64,000 nucleotides of DNA from NCBI GenBank assembly GCA_008729055.1, contig SDUX01000002.1, forward strand, positions 4,739,874 through 4,803,873. Reading direction: 5' to 3'. The DNA comes from Pyropia haitanensis. Taxonomy: Eukaryota > Rhodophyta > Bangiophyceae > Bangiales > Bangiaceae. This document shows positions 33,930-45,401 of the stretch, in pieces (within the stretch, counting starts at the first letter, position 1; the number at the start of each line of letters is the position of its first letter). Position numbers and translations under genes: made by a program. The notes beneath the pieces are model-generated. The model did not search any database, had not been told where the DNA came from, and saw nothing but the letters and a program-made list of their open reading frames with translations.

Positions 33930-35538
33930 GCGAGGGCGGCGGCCAGCTCCGCCGCCGCGGCGGGCACGCCCGCCGCGGCGGCGGCGCGCAGCCACGCGGC
34001 CGCCCGTGGCGCCGACGGCGCCGTGCCGACGCCGTCCCGCAGCGCGCGGGCGGTGGCGAGCGCGGCGTCCGCGTGGCCCGCCGCCGCCGCCGCGGCGAGC
34101 CGCTCGTACGCCGCGTACGGGTGCGCCGCGACGCCGACGCCGCGGCCGAGCGCGACGCCCGTTAGGTAGAGGCCGTGGACGGCGCCCGCGCGGGCGGCGG
34201 CCTCGAAAAAGGCGTAGGCGGTCGCCGCGGCGGGCGTGTCCGCCGCCGCCGGCGACCGGGGGTCGACGAGCAGCAGGCCCCGGTTGACCGTCGCCGCCAC
34301 CGAGCCGAGCGACTCGGCAACGAGGAAGGCCGTCGCGGCGCGCCGCACCGCCGCCGCCGCCTTGTCGTCACCGCGACCGGCGGCGGCGGCGGCGGCGGCG
34401 GCGGTGCCGCCGCCGCCGCCGTCAGCGTCGGCGGCGGCGGCCCGGTGGCGGCGGCGGGCGGGGGGGCGCGCCGACGGCGGCCGCGGCGGGCGACGGCCCG
34501 GCCGGCCGCCAGACCCGCCGCCGCCGTGGACGCGGCGGCCGTCGGCGTCGGCGGCCGCCCCGCCGCCGCCGCCGCGCGCGGCCGCCACCGTCGCGGCCGA
34601 CAGCCCCCACGCGTCGCCCGCGGCGGCAGCGTCAAACGCGGCGTCGTCCTCTGACTCGTCGGCCGAGGTGGTGCCCCCCCCCCCCCCGGCGGCACTCACC
34701 CCTCCCACCCCACCGCCACCCCCCCCCCCACCCCCACCCCCGTCCGAGCTATCCACCCCGCTCTCCCCGCTCGCCGCCGTATCCGACGCAAACGACGCGA
34801 CCGACGCGTCCACCGGCGGCGCCGCCGCCGCGTACGGCGCCTCGTCGGGGGCCAGGCGGCGCCCCCCCCCCCCCCCCCTCCCCCCCCCCCGCGGCCGCCC
34901 GCTCCCGCCGCCGCCGCGCGCGGCGCAGGAGCACCTCCCCCAGCTCGTTTGTCGCGTCCGCGTGCGCCGCCGCCGCCGCCGCCGACAGCAGCGCCGCCGC
35001 GGCGGCCGCGTCGCGCGGGCCGCCCCAGCCCGCCGCCGCGGCGAGCGCCAGCCCGTAGAGCGCGTCCGCGGCGGCCGCGTCGGCGGCGCCGACCGGCGCC
35101 ACCGCCCCGACGCGGGCGCCGCCGAGGAGCGGGGGGGGGGGCGCCACCCCGGTGACGCTGCCGGGGGGGGGGGGGGGGGGGGAGCCGCCGGGAGGACCCC
35201 CGCCACCGCCACGCCGACCTCGTCGACGCCGCCGCCGCCGCCGCCGCGGGAGGGAAAGGACGGCAGCAGTGCGGCGGCGCCGCCGCCGACGGGGGTGGAG
35301 GCGGTGCGGCCGCCGAGCGGCCGCGGCGCGGGCGCCCCCCCCCGCCAGGCCGGCGGCGGCGCCAGCGCCGCGCCCGGCCGGCAGCGCTCCCCATACAGGC
35401 CGCCCGCGGCGTGCGCGCCGCCGCCGACGGCGACGCCGTCGCCAACGCCGCCCGCCCAGCCGCGGCGGGCGGCGTCCGCGTCGGCGATGGAGCGGAGGTA
35501 CGAGACGAGGAGCTCGGGGGTGCCGCCGCCGGGGGGGG

Positions 35539-35570
<32 letters not shown>

Positions 35571-35586
35571 GGCCGCCGCCGCCGAG

Positions 35587-35629
<43 letters not shown>

Positions 35630-36124
35630 ACGCCACTCGCGACCGACGCGTCACGCGAGGGGGGAGCCGGCGGGGGTGGCAGCCCCGGCGGCGGCGGCGG
35701 CGGCGGCGCCTCGGCGGCGGCCGCCTCTGCCGCCGCGGCGGGCGGAGGGGCACCCCCCCCCCCGGGTGGCTGGTACAGCACGAGGGACCCCACCCCCCCC
35801 CCCCCCCCCCCCCCCTCCCGCTCCGCCGCCAACGCGGCGGCGTGGGCGGCCAACGCGCGGCCGTGGGCGCGGGCGAGCCAGCCGAGCGCCGCCGGCACGT
35901 CCCGCACCGCGTGCTGCCCGCGCCGGCAGCACGCGTGCAGGTTCCACGCGGCCGTCTCGGCCACGTCGGCCGCCTCGTCGGCCGCCGCCGCGGCGGCCGC
36001 CGTCGCCGCCGCGGCGGTGGCGGCCGACGCGGCGGCCGACGCGGCGGCGGTGCCGCCGCGGTGGCGGCCGCCGCGGTCACCGTGGCGTGGCCGGCCGCCG
36101 CGGGGGGACCCCGCCCCCGCCGCC

Positions 36125-36161
<37 letters not shown>

Positions 36162-36706
36162 GCGACGCGGCCGCCACCGCCGACGCCGACGCGGCGGTGG
36201 CGGCCGCCGCGGCGGCCGCCGCGGCGGCGGCCCCCCCCCCCAAGGCGCGGCGCTCCCACACTGGCAGCGGGTGCGCCAGGTGCGCCGCCGCGCGCAGCGG
36301 CTCGCCGCGGAAGCGCAGCCGGTACAGCGCCGCCGCCCGCACCGCCCGGCCGCCCGTCGCTTCCTTCCACGCGGCGGCCCCCCCGGCGGCGTCGTCCGCC
36401 TCGTCGTCCGCATCGTCCGCCTCGTCGCCGAGCGCGTCCTCAAACGTCGTCACCCCCTCGGTCGCGGACGCGGGCGCGCCAAAGAGGGCGGGCTCCCGCC
36501 GCGCGAGCGACCGCAGCCGGTGGACGAGCTCCCACGACGGCGCCCGCGCGGCGGGCTCCGCCACCAGCGCCGCCGCGTAGACGAGGTCGACGAGCGGCGG
36601 CGGCGCGCCCGTGCCGTCGAGGAGCGCCCGCGGCGGGGGGGTGCCGCCGCGGATCCGGTCCGCGAGGCGCGCCGTCGCGCCGCCGGCGGCGCGGCCCCAG
36701 CCGCCC

Positions 36707-36760
<54 letters not shown>

Positions 36761-37841
36761 GAGCCGTCACACCCGCTGCCGCCGCTGCTGGCCCCCCCCG
36801 CCGACGGGCTGCGGCCGAGCCGGTCATCCGCGACGGCCTGGCCGAGGAGGCTGGCGGCGGCCCCCCCCCCCGCCCCCCCCCCCCCACCCCCCCGCCCGCC
36901 CGCCGGTCGGCCGCGGCGTACGGGTCGGCGGCGGAAAAGAGCGCGACGGCGAGCATCCCCCACGACCAAACGTCCGCGGCGGGCGTCGGCGGGGCCTTGC
37001 GGGCCACCTCGGGCGCGGCGTACGGGAGCGCCCGCCGGGCGGCGGCCGCCGCGCGGCCGCCGCCGCCAACGGCGGCGCCGGGCAGGAGCAGCGGCGGCGG
37101 CGCGTCGGGCGGCACGACCGCCGCGCCCGCCAGGCGCACGCCCGCCCCACGGCCGTCGCGGAGGATGGGCCGCGGCGCGCCGCCCGCGTCGGCGGGGGCG
37201 GGGAAGAGGCCCGGCGGCAGCAGCACGTTGGCGGGGCACACCGCCCCGTGCACCGCGTCGTCGGCGGCGTGGAGGTAGGCGAGGCCAGACGCCACGTCGA
37301 GGAGGACGTTCATCTTGGCGCCGACGAGCGCGGCGTCGGCCGCGCCGCCGGCGGCCGCCACGGGCGGTGCCGCCGCCGCCGCGGCGGCGGCGGCGCGGCC
37401 GCCGCCCCTGCCACCGGCACGCGGCGGCGGCTCCGCCGCCCACGCGCGCAGCACCGCGTCGAGGGGCACCTCCCCCGGCACCCGCGACGCGACGTGCACG
37501 GTCAGCGGGTCCCCATCCACGCCCGCCTCTCCCCCCTCCACCGACCCGTACAGCGTGACCAGGTTGGGGTGGCGGAGGTGCGCGCGCAGCCGCGTGGCGC
37601 GCGGCCGCCACGAGCCGCCCGCGGTGGCGCCCCCCCCCGCGCCGCCGCCGCCGCCGTCGGGGCCGCCGCCGCCATCGGCCGACGAGACAGACAGGGTGAC
37701 GGGCGTGCCGGCGAGCGTGTGGCCGCCCGCGGCGGACGCGCCCATGACGCCGACGCCCGCCGCGCGGGCGGCGGCGTAGAGCTGGTCGAGGGTGGGCAGC
37801 TTGGGGCCGTCGGACGCCGAGCTGTCGCTGCCGCTGCCGCT

Positions 37842-37890
<49 letters not shown>

Positions 37891-38483
37891 TTGGCGGCGA
37901 CGCCGACCGTGTCGCCCACGTCGGCGTCCGCCCCCTCAGACCCACCGCCGGCACGGCCGCTGCCAGCGGCGGCGGCACCCGGCACCGCCGCGGCCAGCCG
38001 CTCCGCCGCGGCCGCCCGGTCCGCCGCGACGGCGGCGAGCGTCTCAGCAAGCGCCGGCCGCTGCGGCGTGTGCGCCTCCACCGCGAGCGCCAGCCGGTGC
38101 GTCAGCGCGGCGACGACGCCCGCGTCGCCCGTCACGAGCGGCACCGCCACCCCCGCGACGCTGCCGCCGCCGCCGCCGCCGCCGCCACCGCCGCGGCTGG
38201 CCGCCGCGGCGGGCCGCCGGGGCACCTCGGCAACGTAGGCAAACGCGCCGCGGATGGCCTCGTGCAGCGCCCACTGCGCGGCGAGGTCGCCGCGGAAGCG
38301 GCCCATGCGGGCGGGGACGCGCTCCAGGTCGCGGAGGTCCGCGAGCGTCGCCGCCACCCGCGAGACGAGGACGTCCGCCGCGGCGCGGCGGCCGGTGCCG
38401 GCGGCGGTTGCCGCGTCGCGTAGGTGGGCAAACGTGCGGAGGATGTCGACGCAGGGCGACTGCTCGGCGACGGTGCCGCCCAT
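33500..38483 (-). CDS. Pseudokinase with C-terminal Sel1-like repeats, frame-broken at homopolymers
   Basis: The ATG at 38483 opens MGGTVAEQSPCVDILRTFAH and an alpha-helical region. A protein-kinase fold follows: HLRHPNLVTLYGSVEG, DVASGLAYLHAADDAVHGAV, CPANVLL, LPYAAPEVARKAPP and DVWSWGMLAVALFSAADPY. Catalytic residues are missing. The HRD motif reads HGA, the DFG position reads DGRG, and no VAVK-like lysine is visible (TPVTLSVSS), so it is most likely a pseudokinase. After a frame change near 36.9 kb come Sel1-like repeats: AETAAWNLHACCRRGQHAVR, ADALYGLALAAAAGWGGPRD, AVHGLYLTGVALGRGVGV and ALGDRYAAGGCGLPRDVRAA. Sel1 repeats are TPR-like helical pairs that bind proteins. At least four frame changes occur at G/C runs between 37 and 34.7 kb. 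The 3' end near 33.5 kb is uncertain. Confidence 0.7.
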
Positions 38484-38495
38484 CGTGGCGGCGTG

Positions 38496-38521
38496 AAAAA
38501 AAAAAAAAAAAAAAAAAAAAA
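38496..38521 (-). repeat. T26 tract (A26 on plus) just before the pseudokinase start
   Basis: A pure homopolymer ending 13 nt upstream of the ATG on the sense strand. It may lie in the 5' UTR or promoter. Confidence 0.8.
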
Positions 38522-39662
38522 GGACGAGAGAGAGGGGTGGCGCCAGCCGAGGAGGTAAAGGGGGAGCGCGGAGGAGATGGCGCGGGGATGGGGTCGCACA
38601 AAAAAAAAAGCAAAAAAGAAACCAAAAGGGCAAGGGCCGGGAGGACGCACGAGCCACACCGACGAGGGCGGGGTAGCGGGAAGGGGGGCAGGCAGGCAGG
38701 GGCGAGATGGAGGCCGCTGGCGCCGCCGCCGTGACGGGAGCTCGGCCGCAGACCACACGGCACCCGGCCGCCGGCGCGCCCCCCCCTCGGGTGGCCGCCC
38801 CCCCCCGCAGTGCCGCGGCGGGCGTCGAGCCGCACGGCCGGGGAGCTCCCGCGCGCGCGGCAGCGGCCAAGAGCGCACCCACACCACCCCCCGGCTGGAC
38901 ACAAAACGGCACACCCCCCCGCGGCCTCCCCGCCGCTCCCCGTTCCCCCCACGCGAGCTGGCCGAGTTCCCGGCGGGTGGCGCCTCTTTTCTCCGCCGCC
39001 GCCGCCGACGGCGGCGGCGGGCGCCCGCCCCGCGGGACGCGCCCCCGGGCGCGGGGCGGGCGGCGGGCGGCGGCGGCGGCGGGCCCGGCCGGCGCGCCTC
39101 GGGCGGGGACCACCAGCTCCACTGTCGGCGGGTCGCGGGGCGCGGCGGTCACGCGACGCGCACCCCGGCTGCGCGGTTGTTTGGCCTTTGGTGGGGGCGC
39201 CTCCCACACCCCAGCGGCACGCCGCCGCCCGTGGGGGTCGTTGGCAGAGGGGGGGACACGGATCAAAATATAGGGCGACGGCCGCGCCGTCGGGAGGCGT
39301 GTTGTGTCGAGATTACCCCATCCCGCCGGGCGGCGGCAGCCAACGTTGCCGCCGCGGGAGCGGCCGGCGGCAAGCCGCGGGCTCGTGGGGGCCCGCTCAG
39401 AGACGGCAGAGGCAGACGACCCGCCGCCGCCGCCGCGTCGCGCCTCGTGTCGAGGGCCCCCCCCGACGGGGTCTGCCAGCCGCGGCTGCCACCAACCAAT
39501 ACGTAGGGTCGGATACAGTCCAATGCACACGCGCCGTTGGTCACACAGCCCACCCTGCGGACGCAGTGTGTGGGAAGGCAGCCGCCGACAGAGCCGAGAT
39601 CCGTTCGTCTGGACGACGACGCCCCACGACGGGGGCGGCGGAGGCGGGGGGGGTGGCCGGCG
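38522..39662. other. Unassigned DNA upstream of the pseudokinase gene
   Basis: GC-rich, with further A-rich patches on plus near 38600. No supported gene. Confidence 0.35.
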
Positions 39663-41096
39663 CGGCTCCCGTCCCATGCACACACGAGGGCCCGGTTTCA
39701 TCCCACCAATAGAAGTCAAGGAGGGGACGATGCGTGGTGTAACTGATGGATGGGGGCGCAAGCTGTCGACCGCTCTCAGCCGCAGCCTGTATGTAGCGGC
39801 GCACAGCGCTCGGGCTTGAAACAGCATCAGCCAGTAGAACATCTGGGATACACAACTTACAGCTGTTTTCGATGACTGTCAAGCTTTGTGAAACATCGCT
39901 TCAAAACTGAGATAGGTGGAGACCTTTTGCAGTGTTAGCTGTTGGACGGACGTACTTTGGAACGCGAGGGGACTGCAGATGTTCCACTTCTGGGATTTCA
40001 ATTTGTCATGGATATAAATACTGGTTGTGGTGTAGGTGATGCGGTGAAGACACTCGCCGGTTGGGGGCGTCCGCCGGCTGCGACGGCAGTCTGCCAAAGG
40101 GAAAAAGTCTGGTGACGGCTAGCAGCGCCCACAGGCTGGCGGGCGGCCGCCGGCCAATGGGAATTGGGTGTCGGTAGCGCTCGCGGTTGGCGGCCGGGGG
40201 CAGCAGCTGCCGGCGGGGGTTGAGGTTGGTGGCGGGCCGCGGGCTCAACTGTCGGAGAGGTCGGCGCCGGCCGGATCGGGGCGACTGACTGCCGCTGCCA
40301 AAGCTCGCAGCGGGGATAGAAAGTAGTAAGGGTGGTCGCCAGTGGCCGCAGGCGCGGCAGCGGTTGCCGGCCGGTGGAGGGTGTGCGCCAGTCGCGCTGG
40401 CGGCTGCTGGCAGTCGGCGGCCACTAACAGAGGGATTGGGGGATAGCGTCGGGCGGAAGTGTATGCGGGTGGGGGGAGAGATCTGAGCCCGCGGAGAGCG
40501 TCCGCCTGCGTCGGCGGCAGCTGCAGGCGCGGGGAGGGGCTAGCGGCGGGAGCCAACGGCGGCAAATGAGGGAGTGGGCGCTAGCTGGGGAGTGGTGACC
40601 TCAGACCATCCTGGAGACTGGTGTTCATTAAATGGACTGGTGGCGGGGTTGCGGGCTGGGAGAGGTTGGCGGGGGCTGCGAGCGGGTGGCGCTGGGTGCC
40701 GGGTGGCAGGTACCTGGCGACAGAAGGTGCGCCCCGCGGTCGGGGCGCGAGGGGCCGTCGCCCGCCGGCCGCATCAGCGACCGCTGGGTTGGAATGCGGC
40801 GTTCCGCATCACTACCGGCCGAAGGGTGCAGTCAGTCGGCGGCTGCTCGCGCGGAGGCTGCCTCTCCAGTCAGACGCGGAAGGGGCGGCAGCTGCAAGCA
40901 TAGAGGAATCAATAGAAGAGAAAGCCTGATAAGCCCAGCACAACAGCAAAACTATGTACTTATATGAATTATTGACTAGTGTTCTAAACATTTGAAAATG
41001 TATCGAAAATGTGGGAGCTCGTCCAGGGCTAATCAAATTTCAGCTAAAGGGTCCTATTCAAAACTCAGAACGCGTGTGTGCATGGGACGGGAGCCG
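39663..41096. mobile_element. Foldback-like element with perfect 24-bp inverted ends, 1.4 kb
   Basis: CGGCTCCCGTCCCATGCACACACG at the left is the exact reverse complement of the right end (41073-41096). The interior is strikingly lower in GC at 39820-40030 and 40900-41070 and contains a TATA-like GATATAAATACTG word. No transposase or reverse transcriptase is recognised, and no target-site duplication is evident. A non-autonomous DNA element or a composite of insertions are both possible. Confidence 0.4.
41012..41028 (+). other. Sequence resembling a retroelement primer-binding site
   Basis: TGGGAGCTCGTCCAGGG resembles primer-binding sites complementary to tRNA-Pro 3' ends at several positions but with mismatches. 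No LTR pair or gag/pol frame is visible around it, so this is only a resemblance. Confidence 0.12.
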
Positions 41097-41593
41097 CCGG
41101 CGCGGCCTGGGGATACACCAGCCGTCGAGATTATGGCGCACCCACCGCCGAGTGAGTGGCCCTCGTGATCCGGTGGACACGGTTGGACAGACTGAAAAGA
41201 TGTATATTTTTGGACCGAAAAGACCGGCACGACGGCTCGTCAGACCCGCAACGGTATTGGGTGCGGTGAGCTGGGGTGCCCCCGCCACGGAGACGCCGGT
41301 GAGCGCGACTGGGGTGTGCGACGTTCAGAGACGAGGCGGAGCGGAGCGGAGATACGGGGCGCTGTGGCGGCCGACGGTACAACGGCCGTTAGTTTTGGTG
41401 TGTCTGTTCTTCTTGCGGGGCGAACGCGTCGTCGCTGATGCCTGCAATCCAGAGCGTAGCCCTGCTTGCGTGCACCGTCTGTGCGCACTTGCGTAGGAGG
41501 CGGTGTACGGCCGCGGCGGGCTCGCTCCCCCCGCCGAGCACACCCTCTCTCCCTACCTTGTTCTTGCACGCCATACTGTTTATTTTTATTCAT
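41097..41593. other. Unassigned DNA next to the dCTP pyrophosphatase gene
   Basis: 3' flank of the minus-strand gene; no gene seen. Confidence 0.35.
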
Positions 41594-42246
41594 CTAGGAC
41601 CTTGCTGCCCCCCCCCCCCCCCCCCCCCCCCCCTCCACCGGGTACTTGAGCTCATTGAGCCGCATCTTGCGGGCCACCACCGCCGGCAGGTCCACCCCAC
41701 ACACGTCCGCGAGCTTGATCGTGTACATCAGCACGTCCGACAGCTCCTCACCCAGGTGGGTGACCTCCGCCTCAGACCAGTCGGGGCCAAGACGGCTGCC
41801 ACCGCCCGCACGCAGCAGCGCGGCAGCGGCATCCGCGGCGGCCCCGCCGTCGACGGCGCCACCCGCGCCGTCCCCACCGCCCTCCCCCGCAGCGGCGGCC
41901 GCCCTCGTTGCCGCCACCGCCGCCGCCGCCGTCGGCGCCGCCGCCGGCGCCACCGCCGGCGCCGCCGCCGCGGCGGCGGGCACGCCGCCGCCCGGCCCGC
42001 CGTCGCCCTTCCACTGGAAGCACTCGGCGAGCTCGCCCACCTCGGCGACCAGCGCGAGCATCAGGTTGCGCGGGGTGTAGGCGGCGCCGCGGCCGCGGGC
42101 GGCGCCAAACGCGGCGGAGCGGCGGCGGATGTCCTCGAGCGCCGCGCACGGGCCGGTGGCGGACCACCGCGGGGTGGCAGGCGGAGGGGGATGGGGGGGG
42201 GGGGGGGGGGGGGGGGCGGGGGGGGGGGGGGGGGGGGGGGGGGCAT
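41594..42246 (-). CDS. DCTPP1: dCTP pyrophosphatase (DCTPP1/MazG-like all-alpha NTP-PPase)
   Basis: Hydrolyses dCTP and modified dCTPs to dCMP plus pyrophosphate, cleaning the nucleotide pool. Seen: LEDIRRRSAAF, then YTPRNLMLALVAEVGELAECFQWKGD, whose ExxE pair is a Mg-binding motif of the fold, then HLGEELSDVLMYTIKLADVC (the second acidic EExxD pair) and VDLPAVVARKMRLNELKYPV, which closes the domain. An alanine/glycine insertion of about 60 residues splits the two halves, where DCTPP1 normally has a short loop. The likeliest start is the ATG at 42246 followed by a polyproline run. The run is encoded by C homopolymers (42190-42243), in which one or two bases must be miscounted to connect with the domain frame. 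The gene is tail-to-tail with no neighbour and divergent from the secreted gene at 43850. Confidence 0.85.
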
Positions 42247-43849
42247 GCTGCCGACAGGGGGAAGGGGGGGGGGGGGGAGGCCGCCGGGTTGCGAGGGCGG
42301 AACGAGCACCGCGTCGCCGTGGATGGGGTCGGACGCGGCGGCAGCCGCCCGTTGGTGGGAGACGACCACCAACAGCAGCGGGTGGGGGGGATGTGGAGGG
42401 CGCGACGCTGCACGCCAGACGATGGCGGGAAGGGGTGGTTGGGGTGGTCGACGCAGGGGCGGCGTGCAAACCGAGCAGCGTGGGCGGGCGCGTCGCGCGC
42501 CCGGTGGCGTGACGTGTATCTACCGCCGCCGGGCGGATCCGGTCTGGGATCCGCTCACTCGACCAACAAGGACCGCAGACAATTCCCTGACGACACAAGT
42601 AGCGGCACGACACCCCTGTCGAGAGTGACGGTTTCAAAATTCGAGTGGCGGACGACGCTGCCCCCCGGTGCGCGTCCCGCCCGACCGTCGCGCACCGGCG
42701 CTTGGCCGCCGCCGCCGCCCCGCTCCGCCTGTCTCGGCCATCGCGTGGCTGGTACGGGGACGCGCCACCCCCCCCCCCCGGCGGTGCGGCGGCTCGCCGC
42801 TGCTCGCGGCACCCCCCCCCCCCCCACGGTGCGACCCCCCCCCCCCCCCCCCGCGTCCGCCGCCCGCGTCGGCGCGGGTGTCGGCCACCGCCGCCGCCGC
42901 GGCGGCCCCCCCCCCCCCCGGCGCGGCCGCCGCGGCCACGCCGCCGCCAGCGGCGCAGCGCGGCCGCCTCCACCACCGCCGCCGCCACGCCGCGCGCCGC
43001 CGCGGTCGACGGGGGGGGGTTGGCGCGGTGGAATTCCGGCGCGGGCGGACGGCACCCTCCCCCCACCCCCCCCCCCCCCTCCCCCCTTTCCCCTCCTCCC
43101 TCCTCCCGCCGCCGCCGCCGTCGGCGGCGGTTGCGCCGGCCGGCAGCCGCGCGCGCGGCGGCGGCGGCGGCGGCGGCGGCGGGTTGGTGGCGGTCGCCGG
43201 GCGGCGGCGGCGGCGGCGCACCGCCACCCCCCCCCCTCGGCCGACGGTGGTGTGGCCGCCGCGTCCGCCGACGGCAGCAGCACGCCGACCGACGGCGGCG
43301 TGCGGCGGCCGCGGTGCGTCGACGGCCGCCGCCGCCGTCACGGCGGTGGCGGCCGTGTTCTCCCCCCCCGCCCGCCATGGCCGGCGCGCCGTCGACAAGG
43401 TGCAACGCACGGGCAGCCACGCGCGGGGGAGGGGGGGGGGGGGTGCGCCGTGGGCACCATGGGGACGTGGCACCGCCGTGCGCACGCGACGGGTGGTGGT
43501 GGTGGGGGGGGGGGGGTGGCGGGACGGCCGCCCGTGCGGTGCACGGGTGGCCCGCGGCGGCACGAGCCGCGGCGGCCGTCGGTGCGGCGGCTGCGGTGGG
43601 CGCCTTTTAGGCCGCGACGGCGGGCGGCCGACGCGGTGGGGCGGCGGTGGCCGCGACGGTCGCCGCCGCTCACGCCCGCCCGCCCGCCCGCCTGGCCGCG
43701 TCGGCCGTCGTCGTGGACGCCGCCGCCCGCGTCGGCGTCGCCGCTTGCGGTCTTCCCCCCCCCCGTTCCTCACCTTCCCCCCCCACCGCCGTTTGTTGGC
43801 TCGATTCTCTTCCTCCCCTCTTCTCCCCCCCCCCCCCGCCTCGACAAGC
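42247..43849. other. Divergent intergenic region between DCTPP1 and the secreted gene 2
   Basis: C/G homopolymers and proline/arginine-coding low complexity from 42750. Includes a perfect inverted repeat CGGATCC-GGTCTG-GGATCCG at 42534-42553. The long plus-strand frame running into the secreted gene has no coding features before its signal peptide, and the C-rich leader at 43814-43838 marks the likely 5' UTR. Confidence 0.4.
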
Positions 43850-44329
43850 ATGGGCCGCCGCCCCCTCCCCGCCGCCCCGCCACGCGCCGCGCCGCGGGCG
43901 GCCGCCGGCCGCCGCTTCCCCCCGGCGGTGCTGCTGCTGGCGGCGGCGGCGGCGGCGGCGGTGGCGGCGGTGGTCGCCGCGGCCGCCCCCGCCACCGCCG
44001 CGTGCCTCTTCACCGACACCCACTGCGCGTGTGCCAAGGCGGTCAACGCGTCGACGTGCCTCCGCCCCATCCCCGGCAGTGAGCCGCCCGCGTGTACCGA
44101 GTCGCCGTGCAAGCTCGGCTGGCACTGCGACTGCCTCGGCGGCGCGGTGTGCACGCACGAGGAGATCCCGCGGTACGTGGCGGCGGCGGGCGCCGCGGCG
44201 GGCGCCGCCGGCCGCATCCCGTGCCAGCTGTCGGCCGTGCCGGGCCGCGGCGTGTGGCTCGTGACGCCGACGCCGACGCCGCCGCCGGCGGCGGTGGTGG
44301 CGCCGACGCCGTCGCCGACGCCGATGGCA

Positions 44330-44362
<33 letters not shown>

Positions 44363-45401
44363 GCGGCGGCGGCGGCGACGCCGACGCCGACGCCGCCGCC
44401 GGCGGCGGGCGTGACCATGACGCCGACGCCGGCGCCGGCCGGGTCGGGCACCTGCCCGACGGCGAGCACGGTGGTGTGCTCGGACTTTGTGCTCGTCGAG
44501 ATGAATGGCGTGCCGCAGGCGTGCGTCCGCCCCGTGCCCGTCGTCAATGACGTGGACGAGGCGTACGGGTACGACAATAGCAAGGCGACCAAGGTCGACG
44601 CGCTGCTCCACGACTATGCCAACCTGCGGTTCATCCATGATACCACCCAGGACGAGGTACGGTTGGGTGCGCGGCGCCCGTTTTTTCGTCCCCGCCGCCG
44701 CGTCCGTCGCGCGCACTGGCGGGGGGGGGTGTGGTCGTTCCGTCAGTGTCGACGGTTGATTGGCCGCCGTCGGCGCTCGTGGTCGTGCCTCGCTGTGCTG
44801 CGCTCACCCCTACTCACTCGTCCCGTTCCCGCTGGGGTTGGGAGGACCTCCCCTGCCTTGGACGGTCTGCTCTTTTTTTTTTGCTCGTTTTTTTCTTCTG
44901 CGTGCTCTTTGGTTGTTCTCCTGCGGATGCAAGCTCCAGCTGGCCCTCTGTGTGATGTATGGGGACGGGAAGCGGAAGGGCGACGCGTCGGACGTGAACC
45001 AGCGCCGCGCCACGTGCGACCTGGGCACGACCTGCAGCGCGGCGCCGCTGTCGTGGCTGATCAAGGATGACGACATTGACACGTACACGCCCGCCAACGG
45101 CGGCATGTCCCTGCGCGCCGTCCACGCGTGGGTGTCCCAGCTGGGCGACGGCTTTTGTGTCGGCAGCCTGTCGGTCGACGATGGCGGCCTGACCGTCGCG
45201 TTTTCGCGGATGGCCCTCGTGCACGGCCTCAACTTCCAGTCGTACGACGCGGCGACCGCAACGACGGTCAACGTCGGGCAGTGGACGTTTGTGGACGACC
45301 AGGTGGGCGGGTCGGGGGGGGCGATTGACGAGTATGGGCGCAAGACCTGGGGGGGGGCCATCCCGGGCGTGACCGCCAAGGGCGTCTGTGAGTGTCCGTA
45401 G
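43850..45401 (+). CDS. Secreted Cys-rich protein, family member 2, two exons
   Basis: Exon 1 is 43850-44656 and exon 2 starts at 44934 (or 44940, also in frame) and ends at 45401, giving about 424 residues. A basic start and a hydrophobic signal (AVLLLAAAAAAAVAAVVAAA) precede a Cys-rich segment with THCACAKAV, ESPCKLGWHCDC and CTHEE. A Thr-Pro linker of ACGCCG repeats follows, then a globular half with YANLRFIHDTTQDE, LCVMYGDGKRKGDA, WLIKDDDIDTYTP, VHAWVSQLGDGFCVGSL and VGQWTFVDDQ, ending CECP. These match the order and spacing of the protein at 16760-17956, which has no intron. Threonine-proline linkers are typical of extracellular proteins and are probable glycosylation sites. No known domain is recognised. 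A cell-wall or surface role is inferred. Confidence 0.85.
44257..44450 (+). repeat. ACGCCG hexanucleotide tract coding for Thr-Pro linker
   Basis: Broken runs of ACGCCG encode TPTPTP blocks separated by Ala/Val within the secreted protein. Confidence 0.85.

Noticed and set aside
41012..41028. LTR retrotransposon or retrovirus-derived element
   Set aside because: The primer-site-like word has mismatches, no LTR pair is visible and no gag or pol-like sequence is nearby. Listed only as a low-confidence resemblance.
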